Shown in pieces: positions 49,094 through 57,313 of a DNA stretch of 64,000 nt (position 1 is the first letter of the stretch; every line of letters begins with the position of its first letter). The stretch comes from SKLM01 sp964450435 (lineage in GTDB: Bacteria; Chloroflexota; Anaerolineae; B4-G1). The translations under genes and the position numbers were made by a program. The notes beneath the pieces were generated by a model. It made no database searches and was not told the DNA's origin. It saw only the letters and a list, made by a program, of their open reading frames with translations. The stretch spans positions 1-64,000 of the forward strand of contig CAYVCX010000009.1 in the NCBI GenBank assembly GCA_964450435.1, written 5' to 3'.

Positions 49094-50425
49094 ATGGAAA
49101 CTCGGACGATAGCCCCAACGCTGAAGCACAGCCGTCACGACTTGTTGTCAGCAGTCAGGAAACACCTTGAGCAGCGCGGAACAGCCATCCCCGGCTGGAA
49201 CGCAGTGGAGCACGAGGTGAGCCGCTTCCGGGCCGCCGTGGCCGAGGCCCTGGTGGAGCTGGAGCATCCAGATTACCTCATTCCGCGGACAGCCGAGGAC
49301 CTCACCGGCATGATGGCGGGCCTCGGCGTGCTCCAACAGCTATTGGAGGAACCGGGCGTAGAAGAAGTCATGGTGCGCAAAGGGCACGTGCTGGTAGAGA
49401 AGGAAGGACGCGTGGAGGCGAGAGGCAGGGTGGCCGACGACGAGTACTTCCTCGCCCTGGCCCGCCGGGCGGCCGATATGGGTGGGCGCGCGATGTGGGG
49501 CGATCGGCCCTTTGTGCTGGTCGACCTCCCCGGCGGCCACCGCTTCACAGCCATGATCCCACCCCTCTCCGTTGAAGGGACCACCATCAACATCCGCGTC
49601 CATCGCCAGACGGCGTTCACGGTGGGCGAACTGGGGGAGATGGGGACGTTTGAGCCTCCCGGCCCCACAGAAGGCCGCAAGGACGGCGACGGCGGCGTGG
49701 ATGCCGTTGGCGAGCTGTTGTGGGCCGAGGGTGTGGATCCCCCCGCCCCGCCAGCGGTCGACTTCCTGGCCAGGGCCATCCACGAGGGACTGGCATCCAT
49801 CATCGTGAGTGGGGAGTTCTCCTCCGGAAAGACCACGCTGCTGGGCGCGCTGTTGCGGCTGGTCCCACCGGAACACGTGCTGGCAGTGGTGGAGACCTTC
49901 CGGGAGCTGAAGGTCTCCCATCCCTATGGCGCCCGGGCCGTGGTGCCTGAGATATTGGAACAGAGCGGCGGGCTGCCGGGCATGCGCGAGGTAGTGAACG
50001 TATTGTACACCCGAATGCGCCCCGACATCATCGTGTTCGGTGAGGTGGTGGGCGATGAAGCGGTACCCCTCTTGGACGCGATGAACCTGGGGAAACGGGT
50101 GCTGACGACCATCCACGGCGACAGCGCCTACGGGGCGCTGCTGCGTTTGGAGATGCTGGCCATGGCCTCGGGCTTGCCCTTAGCCGCCATCCAGGAGCGC
50201 GTGGGGCGCGGGATCGACCTGGTCGTCCATATGGAGCGCGAGGGGCATCGCCGTTACGTGTCCGAGGTGGCTCTGGTCGAGGGATATGACGCCTCGGAAA
50301 GCAGATATCGTCTAAGACATCTCTGTACGGAGCGCGAGGGAGCGGCGAGGCACATGGAGCGCTTGCTTGATCTCTGGCGGAGCAACTGCCGCGGCAGGGA
50401 GGGTACCCCATGCTCACAAGCCTAG
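49094..50425 (+). CDS. cpaF: CpaF/TadA secretion ATPase, cluster 2
   Basis: The protein has 443 aa with GGAG 5 nt upstream. Motifs: Walker A GEFSSGKTT (from about 240), Asp box VVETFRELK, Walker B IIVFGEVVGDEA and His box TTIHGDS. An insertion of about 35 residues (TEGRKDGDGGVDAVGELL) separates the N-domain from the motor. It differs clearly from the cluster 1 CpaF, so the two clusters are not recent duplicates. The TadB gene overlaps its end by 16 nt. Confidence 0.92.
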   Translation: METRTIAPTLKHSRHDLLSAVRKHLEQRGTAIPGWNAVEHEVSRFRAAVAEALVELEHPDYLIPRTAEDLTGMMAGLGVLQQLLEEPGVEEVMVRKGHVLVEKEGRVEARGRVADDEYFLALARRAADMGGRAMWGDRPFVLVDLPGGHRFTAMIPPLSVEGTTINIRVHRQTAFTVGELGEMGTFEPPGPTEGRKDGDGGVDAVGELLWAEGVDPPAPPAVDFLARAIHEGLASIIVSGEFSSGKTTLLGALLRLVPPEHVLAVVETFRELKVSHPYGARAVVPEILEQSGGLPGMREVVNVLYTRMRPDIIVFGEVVGDEAVPLLDAMNLGKRVLTTIHGDSAYGALLRLEMLAMASGLPLAAIQERVGRGIDLVVHMEREGHRRYVSEVALVEGYDASESRYRLRHLCTEREGAARHMERLLDLWRSNCRGREGTPCSQA

Positions 50426-51339
50426 CGAACCTGGCAGGGAATGAGATCCTCTTCCTGGCAGGCCTGGTCGTCGCGGGAGCCGGGGGCCTCGGTGCCGGGA
50501 TGGTCGTCTGGATGGGACTGTCGCTCGGGGCGGACGTGTTCTCCAGCCTCTCCCGTTGGGGCCGGGGCCCCTGGGCCCGACTGGACCAGCTCCAGCGCCC
50601 CTTCTCGCGCTCTATGTCTACGATGAACACGACCGGGGAGGATGAAGAGCGCAGGCTTCCCCTGGTCCCGACAGCGCTGGTCGCGTCAGGGGCCGTGCTG
50701 GCCCTCATAGCCCGCGACCCGGTCCTGTCTCCCTGGACGCTGGTTCTATGCAGTGGCCTGGCCTGGTGGTGGAGAGGATATGCTCGTCGGCGCCGGGATC
50801 GCTCTGAGGCCGTTCCCCAGCTGCTGCGGCTGCTGCAGCTGTTGGACAACTACCTGAGGGATTCCATCACCGGGGCCCTGGTGAAAGCCGCAGACAGGAT
50901 GGAGCCGGGCCCGGTGAGAGATGCCCTGGAGAACGCGACCCAGGCGCACTTCTTGGGTACCTCGTGGCAGGCAGCCATCCGTGAGCACCTGACCGGAAAC
51001 CTGATGCTCACCCGCCTGGCTCTACTTTTGGCAGTGGCTCCGCGAATGGAGGGTCGCGAGGTGCGGGACGCCGTGCAGTCCCAGATCAAGGCCATCTCCA
51101 TTCAGCAGAGTCTGCAGGCCGAAGCCGGGGCCGAACTGGTGCTTCTGAAGCTGACGGTGCGCTTTCTGGCCGTGGCTAACGCAGCGGCCCTTGTGGCCAC
51201 GCTCATCGTCCCGGCCTGGCACGGGTTCTTCACCAGTACGCTGCCCAGGCGCGGGACGTTTGTCGCCGCGTCTCTGATGAGCAGCTCGGCCTATGTCTAT
51301 TTCTCCGAGGAGATCGAACTGTTGAGAGAGGAGCTCTAG
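50410..51339 (+). CDS. tadB: TadB-type platform protein, cluster 2
   Basis: The protein has 309 aa, with an ATG behind GGGAGGG. An N-terminal helix (about 14-38), a helix pair (about 78-115), the T2SF-like core (PQLLRLLQLLDNYLRDSITG) and C-terminal helices (LAVANAAALVATLIVPAW) follow the TadB plan, although divergent. It is immediately followed by the TadC gene. Confidence 0.85.
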   Translation: MLTSLANLAGNEILFLAGLVVAGAGGLGAGMVVWMGLSLGADVFSSLSRWGRGPWARLDQLQRPFSRSMSTMNTTGEDEERRLPLVPTALVASGAVLALIARDPVLSPWTLVLCSGLAWWWRGYARRRRDRSEAVPQLLRLLQLLDNYLRDSITGALVKAADRMEPGPVRDALENATQAHFLGTSWQAAIREHLTGNLMLTRLALLLAVAPRMEGREVRDAVQSQIKAISIQQSLQAEAGAELVLLKLTVRFLAVANAAALVATLIVPAWHGFFTSTLPRRGTFVAASLMSSSAYVYFSEEIELLREEL

Positions 51340-52152
51340 ATGATCAACGTGGCAGGCTTTCTGGTCGCGGGCCTGATCGCCGTGGGGGTGCTGAATCTCA
51401 CGCTCGGGTTGGGGGACGCCGCCGGGCAGCTGCTGGAGAGGTTGCTGGTGTTCGCCCACCATCCGGCGCTGCAGATTCTCAGTGAGCGCGATGAAGAGAA
51501 GCCGCAGACGTTCGACCCGTACGGACTGGACCACGTCCCCTGGGAGATCTTGAGGCTGGCATCGGGTGGGGCCGGTGTGGGGCTCGCCGCCCTCCTGTTC
51601 TGGGAGCGGAGTCCGTATCTGGCTGTTCTGGGTGTGGCCGGGGGATACGCGCCCTCGATGGTGCGCGCGTACCTGCTGCGCCGAGCGCAGCGCCGGTTGG
51701 ACGTTCAAACCCGCCACTTCCTACGTACGCTCAAGGGGCTCGTCCCGGCCTACGGGGGCCTCTACCCAGCCCTGCGCGCGCTATCCGATGTCCAGGGAGG
51801 CATGGTGACAGAACGGCTGGAGTCCCATATGCGCACGGGAAAGAACGGCATCGAAGTGCTGGCGGCGCTGGCCTCCGACCTACGGGTGGAGCAGTTGGAG
51901 ATCCTGTCGAATCGACTGTACGAGGCTCAGGAAGGGCTCGGTCAGCCCGACGAGGTCCTCAGAGACGCCCTGGAGCGCATCGAGCAGCAGGCCTTCCGTG
52001 CGACGAAAGAAGCGATCGGTGGGGGCCCGATCCGTCTACTCATCCCGATGCTAATACTTATGGTGCCACCGGTGTTGATCCTGGCGCTTTACCCTCCGGT
52101 GGCTCGAATGATGGCCCTGATCGCCGGGGCAGGGCCGGGTGCAAGCTGGTAG
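51340..52152 (+). CDS. tadC: TadC-type platform protein, cluster 2
   Basis: The protein has 270 aa. The ATG directly follows the TadB stop, with GGAG 6 nt before it. An N-terminal helix, a central helix pair (about 67-105), a T2SF segment (FLRTLKGLVPAYGGLYPALR) and a C-terminal helix (RLLIPMLILMVPPVLILALY) fit TadC. A 110-bp gap then precedes the pilin genes. Confidence 0.85.
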   Translation: MINVAGFLVAGLIAVGVLNLTLGLGDAAGQLLERLLVFAHHPALQILSERDEEKPQTFDPYGLDHVPWEILRLASGGAGVGLAALLFWERSPYLAVLGVAGGYAPSMVRAYLLRRAQRRLDVQTRHFLRTLKGLVPAYGGLYPALRALSDVQGGMVTERLESHMRTGKNGIEVLAALASDLRVEQLEILSNRLYEAQEGLGQPDEVLRDALERIEQQAFRATKEAIGGGPIRLLIPMLILMVPPVLILALYPPVARMMALIAGAGPGASW

Positions 52153-52264
52153 CACGAGAGGGCTGATTGCGGGGGAGAACCCCGACGTTGTGGGTCTACG
52201 TGACAATTGGACCGAAGACGCGTTCGGAATGAGACGAGCCTAGAATCAGAAGAAGGAGGCAACT

Positions 52265-52432
52265 ATGCTGACAGACGATCACGGACTCTCGATGGTGGAG
52301 TACATACTCGGCGGAGCGCTGGCCCTGGCCGTCGTCGGCCTTGCCGTGTACGGCATCGCCAACAGCGTGAGCGACCAGGGAAGCAACGTCGAGGGCGCGG
52401 TGGATACCATGCCATCTCAACCAAGTTGGTAG
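52265..52432 (+). CDS. flp: Flp-type pilin, cluster 2, first copy
   Basis: The protein has 55 aa with AGGAGG 5 nt upstream. The leader MLTDDHG is only seven residues; cleavage gives LSMVEYILGGALALAVVG with Glu at +5 and Tyr at +6. The tail is polar and ends QPSW. Confidence 0.85.
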   Translation: MLTDDHGLSMVEYILGGALALAVVGLAVYGIANSVSDQGSNVEGAVDTMPSQPSW

Positions 52433-52444
52433 CAGGAGAGGAAG

Positions 52445-52585
52445 ATGGCTCAGGACCAGACGGGCCTCTCTATGATCGAGTACATCGTGTTGGGTGCTCT
52501 GATCATGGCCACTGTGGGCCTGGCCGCCTGGCAGCTCGTCGGCGCCATCGCCCACCGGTTCGACGCCTACCGGAGCCAGATGTGA
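52445..52585 (+). CDS. flp: Flp-type pilin, cluster 2, second copy
   Basis: The protein has 46 aa with GAGAGGAAG upstream. The leader MAQDQTG gives LSMIEYIVLGALIMATVG, again Glu +5 and Tyr +6. It is a close paralogue of the preceding pilin in its N-terminus but has a different basic tail (HRFDAYRSQM). Two pilins may form a mixed fibre or serve as major and minor subunits. Confidence 0.85.
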   Translation: MAQDQTGLSMIEYIVLGALIMATVGLAAWQLVGAIAHRFDAYRSQM

Positions 52586-52847
52586 CGCCTGAGCGTCTGC
52601 TACCGAGACATACAGCCCGGTAGCAACGATCGGGCAATGCCCAGGGCAGGCCGCCGCTGCCATTCCCCGCGATCAGACACGGAGCAAGGGCAGCGCGGTC
52701 GATTCCAGAGGTATGGGGCGATCAGTGCGCCTCGGAGCAGCTTGGCTCCCTGGTCGCCCCCATCTGGCACGAGGAGCATTCCGTCGCATGCCGAGATCCC
52801 GCCGTCCAGAGCTGAACCGCTCGCTCCAAGAACAAGCGGAGACACAC

Positions 52848-53246
52848 ATGCCAAGACAAGATGACGGAAACGCCAGCGTGGAGATGGTTCTGCTGCTCCC
52901 GGTCTTCATCCTGTTGATAGTCGGAGGACTGGAGATGGCCCACGGAGCGACGCTCAGGATGGCGTTGGGAGACGGAGCGTGGCGAGCAGCCAGGTTTCTC
53001 TCCGTGTACGACCCGTGGGACGAGGCGGAGGCCAGGGTCGTCGTCCGGGACGCCGTGGCGCACAACGTCCTCGGCGGCGACCCATCGTCCGTGACGGTGA
53101 CAGTCACCGACGACGGGGCGCGCCGCTTCGGCAACCTCATCACCGTCCACGCCGAGGCGGACTTCTGCCCCAACGTTCCGTTCCTCAGCGACGGTTGTGT
53201 GACGCTGGTGAGCGAACACTCGCAGATGGTGGAGGTCTGGCCGTGA
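52848..53246 (+). CDS. tadE: TadE-type pseudopilin, cluster 2
   Basis: The protein has 132 aa from the ATG at 52848 with GGAG 6 nt upstream; the longer frame to 52713 has no site. DDG/NASVEMVLLLPVFILLIVGG has Glu at +5 and the pilin-like helix. The soluble domain includes FCPNVPFLSDGC, a possible disulfide loop. It overlaps the next gene by 4 nt. Confidence 0.82.
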   Translation: MPRQDDGNASVEMVLLLPVFILLIVGGLEMAHGATLRMALGDGAWRAARFLSVYDPWDEAEARVVVRDAVAHNVLGGDPSSVTVTVTDDGARRFGNLITVHAEADFCPNVPFLSDGCVTLVSEHSQMVEVWP

Positions 53247-53743
53247 GAGAGCAACGGGGGCAGGCGGCACCGTCGGCCGTGGTGGTGGTGATGCTGCTGA
53301 TGGCGCTGGCCGGAGCGCTGATCGACGGACTGCACATCCTGGCAGTGCGGCACCGGGCATACCGCGTCGCAGCCGACGCAGCCCTCCAAGGCGTGCGAGA
53401 GGGCGCTGACTACAACGCCTACGTGTCCACTGGCACCCTCTGCCTCGACCCCGACGCAGCCCGATCAAAGGCCGAAGACGCCGTCGCGAAAGCAGCCGCG
53501 GCCTGGGGGCTGGACGACTACGTCCTTCAGGTGGAGGTCCTGCCACATGCAGGCGGCGGAGCAGTCCCCGGGTTCCCGCCCCATCCCAACGCCCGACAAG
53601 GAGACGGGAGCAGCTGGCAGACGGAGGGCCCGGCCGTGGGGGTCTACATCGAGGCTGACGTCGGGGCATTCTTCCTGGGATGGTTCAACGACAACACGCC
53701 AATCACCATACACGCCTTCGCAGCAGCCGCAATCGAAGGATAA
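53243..53743 (+). CDS. TadG-like pseudopilin without Glu5, cluster 2
   Basis: The protein has 166 aa, with a GTG start overlapping the TadE stop (GTGA). RG/QAAPSAVVVVMLLMALAG starts a pilin-like helix but has Ser at +5. GALIDGLHILAVRHRAYRVAADAAL matches TadG-like N-termini. It is the counterpart of the Gln5 protein in cluster 1, so each cluster pairs Glu5-bearing and Glu5-less members. Confidence 0.72.
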   Translation: MREQRGQAAPSAVVVVMLLMALAGALIDGLHILAVRHRAYRVAADAALQGVREGADYNAYVSTGTLCLDPDAARSKAEDAVAKAAAAWGLDDYVLQVEVLPHAGGGAVPGFPPHPNARQGDGSSWQTEGPAVGVYIEADVGAFFLGWFNDNTPITIHAFAAAAIEG

Positions 53744-53776
53744 CAACCAGCAGTGCGTCCAGGGTGAGGAGAAGCT

Positions 53777-54784
53777 ATGGCCGAAACAATCTACGTCTGG
53801 CACGATGGCCAGGACCCCGGCTCGATCCGCAGGCTGAAACGGAAGCTGGAGGCCTGCAACGGGCCCGAGCTCCGGGTCGCCTCGTTGGATCCACCGGCGA
53901 AGTCATTGTCCGAACTGGATCCGGCAAGCCCGGGAGATTCCCGCGACAGATCGGGGACGGTTGCACAGTCAGCGGTGCCGCGACTGATCTCCGAGAACGC
54001 CAGTCTTCGACGGCGTCTGGACGCCCAGGAGTACTGGTTTCACGCCACGGTCCACGAGCTGCGGACAGCCATGGGCTGCGTCGTCATGTATGCAGCGATG
54101 ATCGAGAACGGCCAAGAGGCTCTGGACAGCCAGGACATCTGGGTCGGATTCCGCGCCGGCATGGCCGCCCTCCAACGAGGGATCCAGGACCTTGAGGTCT
54201 TCTCTCAGTCGGAAGTCGCTCAGTTGCGTCTCGAGCCGGAGGTGCAGGACCTGGCAGCGCTCGTCGCGGACTTCGTGGAACAACACCGCGCGGTGTGCCA
54301 CGAGTGCGAGCTGCAGGCACGCCTCAACTCGACCACGGTCGCCCTCGACGGCACCCGACTGACGCAGGTGCTGGCCAATCTGGTCGACAACGCCCACAAG
54401 TTCACCCTCTCAGCCGGTCGAAGACCCGAGGTCAAGATCCGGGTCGGGGGCGATGGTGAGTGGGCCGTCCTCGAGGTGCTGGACAACGGGCCGGGAGTGC
54501 GAGCCGATCAGAAGGAACAGATCTTTGCTCCGTTTGCTCGCTCCGACGGGGCGGATACGAATCTCACACCTGGAATGGGCCTCGGGCTGTCGGTCGTACG
54601 ACGGATCGTCCGCGCTCACGGCGGCGAGGTGGACTGTGCGGACAACCCGGGCGGTCCCGGGAGCTGCTTCGTCGTCCGACTGCCCGTCGTGGAAGGTGGC
54701 AATGCGCCCTCTGCCAGGCGCGGGGAGGAGAGCACAGATCGTGAATCAAGGGCGTTGAGACCCCCGGCCGCGGGGAGTTCGTGA
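53777..54784 (+). CDS. Cytoplasmic histidine kinase, orphan
   Basis: The protein has 335 aa. DHp H-box VHELRTAMG with phospho-acceptor His at residue 93 (the usual Pro after RT is absent), then the HATPase domain: N-box NLVDNAHKF, G1 DNGPGV, F-box PFARS and G2 GMGLGLSVV. The N-terminal 85 residues have no membrane helix or known sensor domain. No response regulator is encoded in the window, so it may signal to a host regulator. It lies between pilus cluster 2 and the hydrolase/coupling genes. Confidence 0.85.
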   Translation: MAETIYVWHDGQDPGSIRRLKRKLEACNGPELRVASLDPPAKSLSELDPASPGDSRDRSGTVAQSAVPRLISENASLRRRLDAQEYWFHATVHELRTAMGCVVMYAAMIENGQEALDSQDIWVGFRAGMAALQRGIQDLEVFSQSEVAQLRLEPEVQDLAALVADFVEQHRAVCHECELQARLNSTTVALDGTRLTQVLANLVDNAHKFTLSAGRRPEVKIRVGGDGEWAVLEVLDNGPGVRADQKEQIFAPFARSDGADTNLTPGMGLGLSVVRRIVRAHGGEVDCADNPGGPGSCFVVRLPVVEGGNAPSARRGEESTDRESRALRPPAAGSS

Positions 54785-54874
54785 GATGCCATTCACGATG
54801 CCGTACGACGCCAAGCTCCGCCCAGTGTTAGGCTACGCACTGACCGCGCCGCTGGCACTGGGAGGCAACAAGAG

Positions 54875-56287
54875 ATGACACCGAAACCACTCTCAGCGTC
54901 AAGGGTGTTCGGGCCCCTGCTGGGGCTTCTGCTGCTTCTTCCCCTCGGACTTTCGCTGGGACGATCGGGCCGATTAGAGGCCAGCGTGCCTCAACAGCAA
55001 GCCCAGCGGATCTACACGCTCAGCAATCTGGTCACCTTCGACGGCTCCAGCTGCCTCTCAGGATGGGCATCCTCCAACCCCGGTGACAGCTGGGAGATCC
55101 GCTGCACCTGGGACTGGGCCACCGACGGATCGGGGGCGGTGTGGCTGTACGGGCCGCGGTACGGCGTCCGACAGTCGGCCATCCTCTGGCGCAACGACCT
55201 GTTCCCTTCATCCGGGAATCTCGCCATCGAGATCCGCTTCCGCTACCCCCGGATGCGGAAGCCATACGGACAGGACGCCTACACATTCTACGACCGTACC
55301 TACAGCGGTCAGCGCGTTGACGACCAATGGGGCAACGCCTGCCAGCTGGAGCAAAACGATGGCAACACGTGGGTCGATCCGGTCTGCTCCGACAGCCGGG
55401 TAGCCGGATACAGCCATGGGGCGGGCAACAACCGCAACCGGATCGTAGCTCTCGACTACTTGCACCGGCATGAATGGGCCGAGGTCGATCCAGCCCAGTG
55501 GTGGACGGTCGTCTACCATTACGACGCAACCGACAGCCGTTGGTCAGTTCAAGTAAGGCCTGACTCTGCGCCCCAATGGGAACGCGGAGGATTCGTGCAG
55601 CCCGTGACTGGACCGTACGCCTGGGAGACGTCGGGCCTCACCGGCCGCGGGCGACCCGTGGGGTTCAAGGTCGGCCACCACGTGCGCAAGATCAGCCCGG
55701 CTCAGCCCGGCGAGTGGAACGAGGCTATGGTGGACTACGTGGCCGTATGGACTTGGAACGAGGCCACGCCCACTCCCCTGCCCACGTCAACGCCGACCCA
55801 CACACCAACCCCCACGGACACCCCAACACCGACGCCCACACCCACGTCCACACCCACGCCCTCGCCAAGCCCGACACCGATGCCCACTCAGACACCGACA
55901 AGCACACCAACTCCCACCCCCACGCCTACGGATCCGAGTCTGGTCGCCGAGTATCCGTACCTGGTCTGGTACGGACCCGATCTTCCCGGCGAAAGCCTGC
56001 CACCCCAGAGGTTGTATGGCTACGCAGAGCCGGGCGTCGATCTGGCGATAGACGTGAGGGCGCCCTGGGACGCCGATGGAGGTGGCTGCGGCACCGCCCA
56101 ATCCTACTACGTCACCGCCGACAGCCTGGGACACTTCTCCCTGGGCGCGGGAGAAGTCGGAGACCCGCTGTTTGGCACCAAGTGCCGAGGAGACTGGCAG
56201 GCCCAAGCCGAGGACTTGAATCACGGCACCTTCAGCGACATCGTGTCCTGGCAGGTCTCCTGGTTCCCCATACATCTCTCGGACTGA
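54875..56287 (+). CDS. Secreted protein with Thr/Pro-repeat linker
   Basis: The protein has 470 aa with GGGAGG upstream. Signal peptide (core VFGPLLGLLLLLPLGL). A Trp/Tyr-rich beta domain at about 45-290 (SNPGDSWEIRCTWDW) may be a lectin- or laminin-G-like sandwich. It is followed by a linker of TPTP repeats (about 298-350), a form frequent in extracellular Chloroflexota proteins, and a C-terminal beta domain of about 120 residues. It could be an adhesin aiding donor-recipient contact, though no binding motif is certain. Confidence 0.65.
   Translation: MTPKPLSASRVFGPLLGLLLLLPLGLSLGRSGRLEASVPQQQAQRIYTLSNLVTFDGSSCLSGWASSNPGDSWEIRCTWDWATDGSGAVWLYGPRYGVRQSAILWRNDLFPSSGNLAIEIRFRYPRMRKPYGQDAYTFYDRTYSGQRVDDQWGNACQLEQNDGNTWVDPVCSDSRVAGYSHGAGNNRNRIVALDYLHRHEWAEVDPAQWWTVVYHYDATDSRWSVQVRPDSAPQWERGGFVQPVTGPYAWETSGLTGRGRPVGFKVGHHVRKISPAQPGEWNEAMVDYVAVWTWNEATPTPLPTSTPTHTPTPTDTPTPTPTPTSTPTPSPSPTPMPTQTPTSTPTPTPTPTDPSLVAEYPYLVWYGPDLPGESLPPQRLYGYAEPGVDLAIDVRAPWDADGGGCGTAQSYYVTADSLGHFSLGAGEVGDPLFGTKCRGDWQAQAEDLNHGTFSDIVSWQVSWFPIHLSD
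55767..55937 (+). repeat. Thr/Pro-encoding microsatellite-like repeat
   Basis: About 170 bp of imperfect 6-bp units (cc-cac-n or aca-ccn types) encoding alternating Thr and Pro inside the secreted-protein gene. Such repeats can change length by slippage. Confidence 0.75.
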
Positions 56288-56343
56288 TGGAGAGGCCGGG
56301 GGCTGGCACCGCGGCGCGGCATCGTTGAGGAACGAGGGACCCC

Positions 56344-56961
56344 TTGAAGAAGCTCGTCGGCTGCTTCACCCTCATCTTCGGGGCAGTTCTGGGCGTCTTC
56401 GTCGTCCTGTACGTCCTGAGCGTGTGGATGCTGGTGAATCAGCTCCCCTTCTGCCAGGAGGCGGCGCTGGCGTGGATGATGGACGTGCCCACCACCGTCT
56501 GCGCCAGCGGCGACATCGCCGCAGGCGTGCCAACCACGGGCTACACGGGTGCCCAATCGTCCATCGACGGCCTGCCGGTCCCCCATCCCGTCAAGTATTT
56601 CTTCGGCCACGATCCCAACTACTTCGGCGGGAGATGGCACGGTGGCGTAGACATCCCCTGCCCTTCGGGCACACCGATCCAGGCCACGATGGGCGGGCGG
56701 GTGACCTTCGCCGGGGCCAGCGACGCGGGCTACGGCATCCTGGTCGTAGTCGAAAACCAGAACCACCAGACGTTCTTCGCTCACGCCTCGAGCGCGCGGG
56801 TCTCCCCGGGCGACCTGGTGCAGGCTGGCGACATCGTGGCCCTGTCGGGAAACACTGGCAACTCGACCGGGCCTCACCTCCACTACGAGGTCCGAGTGGA
56901 TGGAAGACAGCGAGACCCCCTCGAGGTACAGCTTCCCGGAGGCGAGGATCAGGAACCGTGA
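56344..56961 (+). CDS. M23 peptidoglycan hydrolase (VirB1-like role)
   Basis: The protein has 205 aa from a TTG. N-terminal membrane anchor (about 8-31). LytM/M23 zinc motifs are complete: H99 and D103 in HGGVD, and HLH at 178-180, with the GNTGNSTGPHLHYEV signature. M23 enzymes cut peptide cross-links in the wall. Encoded among T4SS genes in a monoderm context, it probably opens the wall for the transfer channel, the task of VirB1 or VirB1-like hydrolases elsewhere. Confidence 0.88.
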   Translation: MKKLVGCFTLIFGAVLGVFVVLYVLSVWMLVNQLPFCQEAALAWMMDVPTTVCASGDIAAGVPTTGYTGAQSSIDGLPVPHPVKYFFGHDPNYFGGRWHGGVDIPCPSGTPIQATMGGRVTFAGASDAGYGILVVVENQNHQTFFAHASSARVSPGDLVQAGDIVALSGNTGNSTGPHLHYEVRVDGRQRDPLEVQLPGGEDQEP

Positions 56962-57313
56962 GCACCACGGTCCCCAACTCGGCGGACGCTCCTTGGTTGC
57001 CCGGACACGACAGGCGTTGGAAAGGCGCCTGCACAGAAGTCCACAGACCCACCTCCCAACGGACTCCGTCGGCCTGGCGTGCTGCGGCAGCAGTCGGCAG
57101 GCAAGGCCTTATGGGAAGAGCGGTCTGAAGGTCTGTCAGAAACAGATCGGAGAGAGATCAGTGGCCCGAGCCTTAGCCCGTCGACGGTGGAGCAGCGAGC
57201 AGACATGCAGGTCAAGGGAGGCCAGCGAGAGGAGGCTAAGCCGCCGTCCCCAGCCAGCGGCGTGCGTGGGGCGCGATTCCGACGATGAAGGCTTGCAGAA
57301 ACCAGCCCCTCGT

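Noticed and set aside
28338..52152. The second Tad cluster as a recent duplication of the first
   Set aside because: CpaB, CpaF, TadB and TadC of the two sets differ in length, insertions and domain additions, and gene order differs, so they are old or independently acquired.
28338..53743. Secretin (RcpA/CpaC) or TadD-type lipoprotein for the Tad systems
   Set aside because: Looked for and not found in either cluster; this is the basis for the monoderm inference and not an annotation.
56900..57313. N-terminal extension of the coupling protein
   Set aside because: It would overlap the M23 gene by about 60 bp and encode an Arg/Ser-rich non-protein-like stretch; the start at 57314 is preferred although its ribosome site is weak.
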